A stretch of DNA of 64,000 bases, from assembly GCA_024529925.1 (NCBI GenBank), contig JAFEUB010000794.1, positions 689,501-753,500 of the forward strand, read 5' to 3'. The first letter of the stretch is position 1, and each line of letters begins with the position of its first letter. A model generated the notes under the pieces. That model had not been told where the DNA came from and searched no databases. It worked only from the letters and a program-made list of their open reading frames with translations. This document shows positions 62,996 through 64,000 of the stretch, piece after piece. Made by a program: the position numbers and the translations under genes. This DNA comes from Ophthalmolycus amberensis. Lineage: Eukaryota; Chordata; Actinopteri; Perciformes; Zoarcidae.

Positions 62996-64000
62996 CACAC
63001 GAGCCTTCTTCATGTCATTCAGAAGCAGTTGCCAAGCCCTATCATTGTGTAGAGACATTCAGACATTAAAAACTTGTGGTGAGTTTCTAACTGTACGTGT
63101 TATGATGTGTTTTTTTGGACCATGGCTCCTGGCAGCTCCTGACAGAAAACTTTGACAGCCACTGAAGTTGGTCAATGTAAAGTTATCATGCAGGTTGTTC
63201 ATCACTGAAAAGAGGCTTAGATGAAACATGTTCCTCACAGATAAATATATTGTCTTCTAAATCAGTGATATAGAGACCAGGCTAACTAACAGAAGCCTGT
63301 CCCTTCATAGCGGTGAGGCGACGTCACGTGGATCAACCGACTTCAATCGACTTCATTAATAATGAAACAGAAAAAAATGTAATGTATGTGTCAGTTTATA
63401 AAGCCAACATTCAATTAGGTGGTTATGTTTTTCATTTAGCGTCATCGTGAACTATTTCTTGACAGTTTATTTCTCTGAGAACTTTGCTGGAAGTATAGCG
63501 CTATAGAGAGTGTGACCAGAACTTTAGATTTATTTCTAAATTCAACACAAGTCTGCTGTAGTACGTTTTACTTTTGCCTGACACAACGACTGCTCTTCCC
63601 ACCTTTAGTTGCCTTTCCTCGCCTACTCATGGCTTGTGTGTGTTATTGAACTACACTGTGAATGTTGGCAGTGGGAGAACTGTGAGAAAAGAGAGAGCAA
63701 GAGAAAGGGAGCAAAAGAGGTGCCATTTAAAGTGAAGATGTAATGCTAATTCAGTGCTTTAAATGCTGAACAAGACTTAGACCCTTCAGCGGAGCTTTTG
63801 CATTTGGCCTCAACCTATAAACTACAGTATGGGATCATTTTAATAATTCATACTCACATACTGACACTGGCCAATTACTTGTCTCAATATCACAGAATAT
63901 GTGAGAAACAGGTTGTGAATACCAGCCAAAAATAAGACATACATCTGATCATTTATCATCATTATGTGTGGATTTGGATCATCAGTGTTTAAGCTCTAAT

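Larger units (their letters stand above)
58434..64000. other. Repeat-rich DNA without recognised gene
   Basis: Contains a degenerate minisatellite at 58630-58910, a dispersed repeat at 60040-60500, a poly(C) run at 62970-62982 and CRE/E-box motifs at 62988-62995 and 63320-63331. The open frames here are short, have no splice support and are not called as genes. Confidence 0.55.

Noticed and set aside
56396..64000. Search for the missing EPHA6 exons (signal peptide; exon ending GELGW..YP)
   Set aside because: No matching minus-strand sequence was seen; they probably lie beyond the window.

Overview
The window looks like genomic DNA from a teleost fish, probably a spiny-rayed one. The genes are vertebrate and intron-split. 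Between them lie CA/GT microsatellites and several repeat types typical of fish genomes: hAT-type non-autonomous elements, an L2-like LINE and retroposon tails. There is no bacterial or viral gene organisation.

Three genes are readable and all lie on the minus strand. (1) SLC5A7, the high-affinity choline transporter: eight coding exons from 14194 down to 10060, 595 residues. A TATA-type promoter and a 5' UTR exon are proposed near 15070-15200, and a REST/NRSF (RE1) site at 16202-16222. (2) ARL6 (BBS3), a ciliary small GTPase: seven coding exons from 21036 to 18700, 185 residues. Its promoter region may include an RFX X-box. (3) EPHA6, an ephrin-A receptor tyrosine kinase: 18 exons from 56395 to 23247, 944 residues in frame. 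It lacks only the signal peptide and the first part of the ligand-binding domain, which are not visible here. In all three genes the exon lengths and phases add up to an uninterrupted frame.

Layout: 1-7.7 kb has no recognised gene. 7.7-8.1 kb is a GC-rich, promoter-like patch. 10.0-15.2 kb is SLC5A7. 15.2-18.7 kb is intergenic with candidate neuronal regulatory sites. 18.7-22.1 kb is ARL6 and its promoter. 22.5-56.4 kb is EPHA6 with large, repeat-filled introns. At 58.1-58.4 kb there is a terminal coding exon with a poly(A) signal from a gene I could not identify. 58.4-64 kb is repeat-rich non-coding DNA.

The genes are not a pathway: the choline transporter is neuronal, ARL6 recruits the BBSome, and EPHA6 is a guidance receptor. 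ARL6-EPHA6 adjacency is conserved with human chromosome 3; SLC5A7 beside them differs from human. The most interesting points are: three apparently extra introns in the EPHA6 ligand-binding exon, one of them short and fully open; a (TG)nT7 splice acceptor in SLC5A7; the RE1 site; a compact promoter-ORF-poly(A) unit inside an EPHA6 intron; and the unidentified terminal exon.
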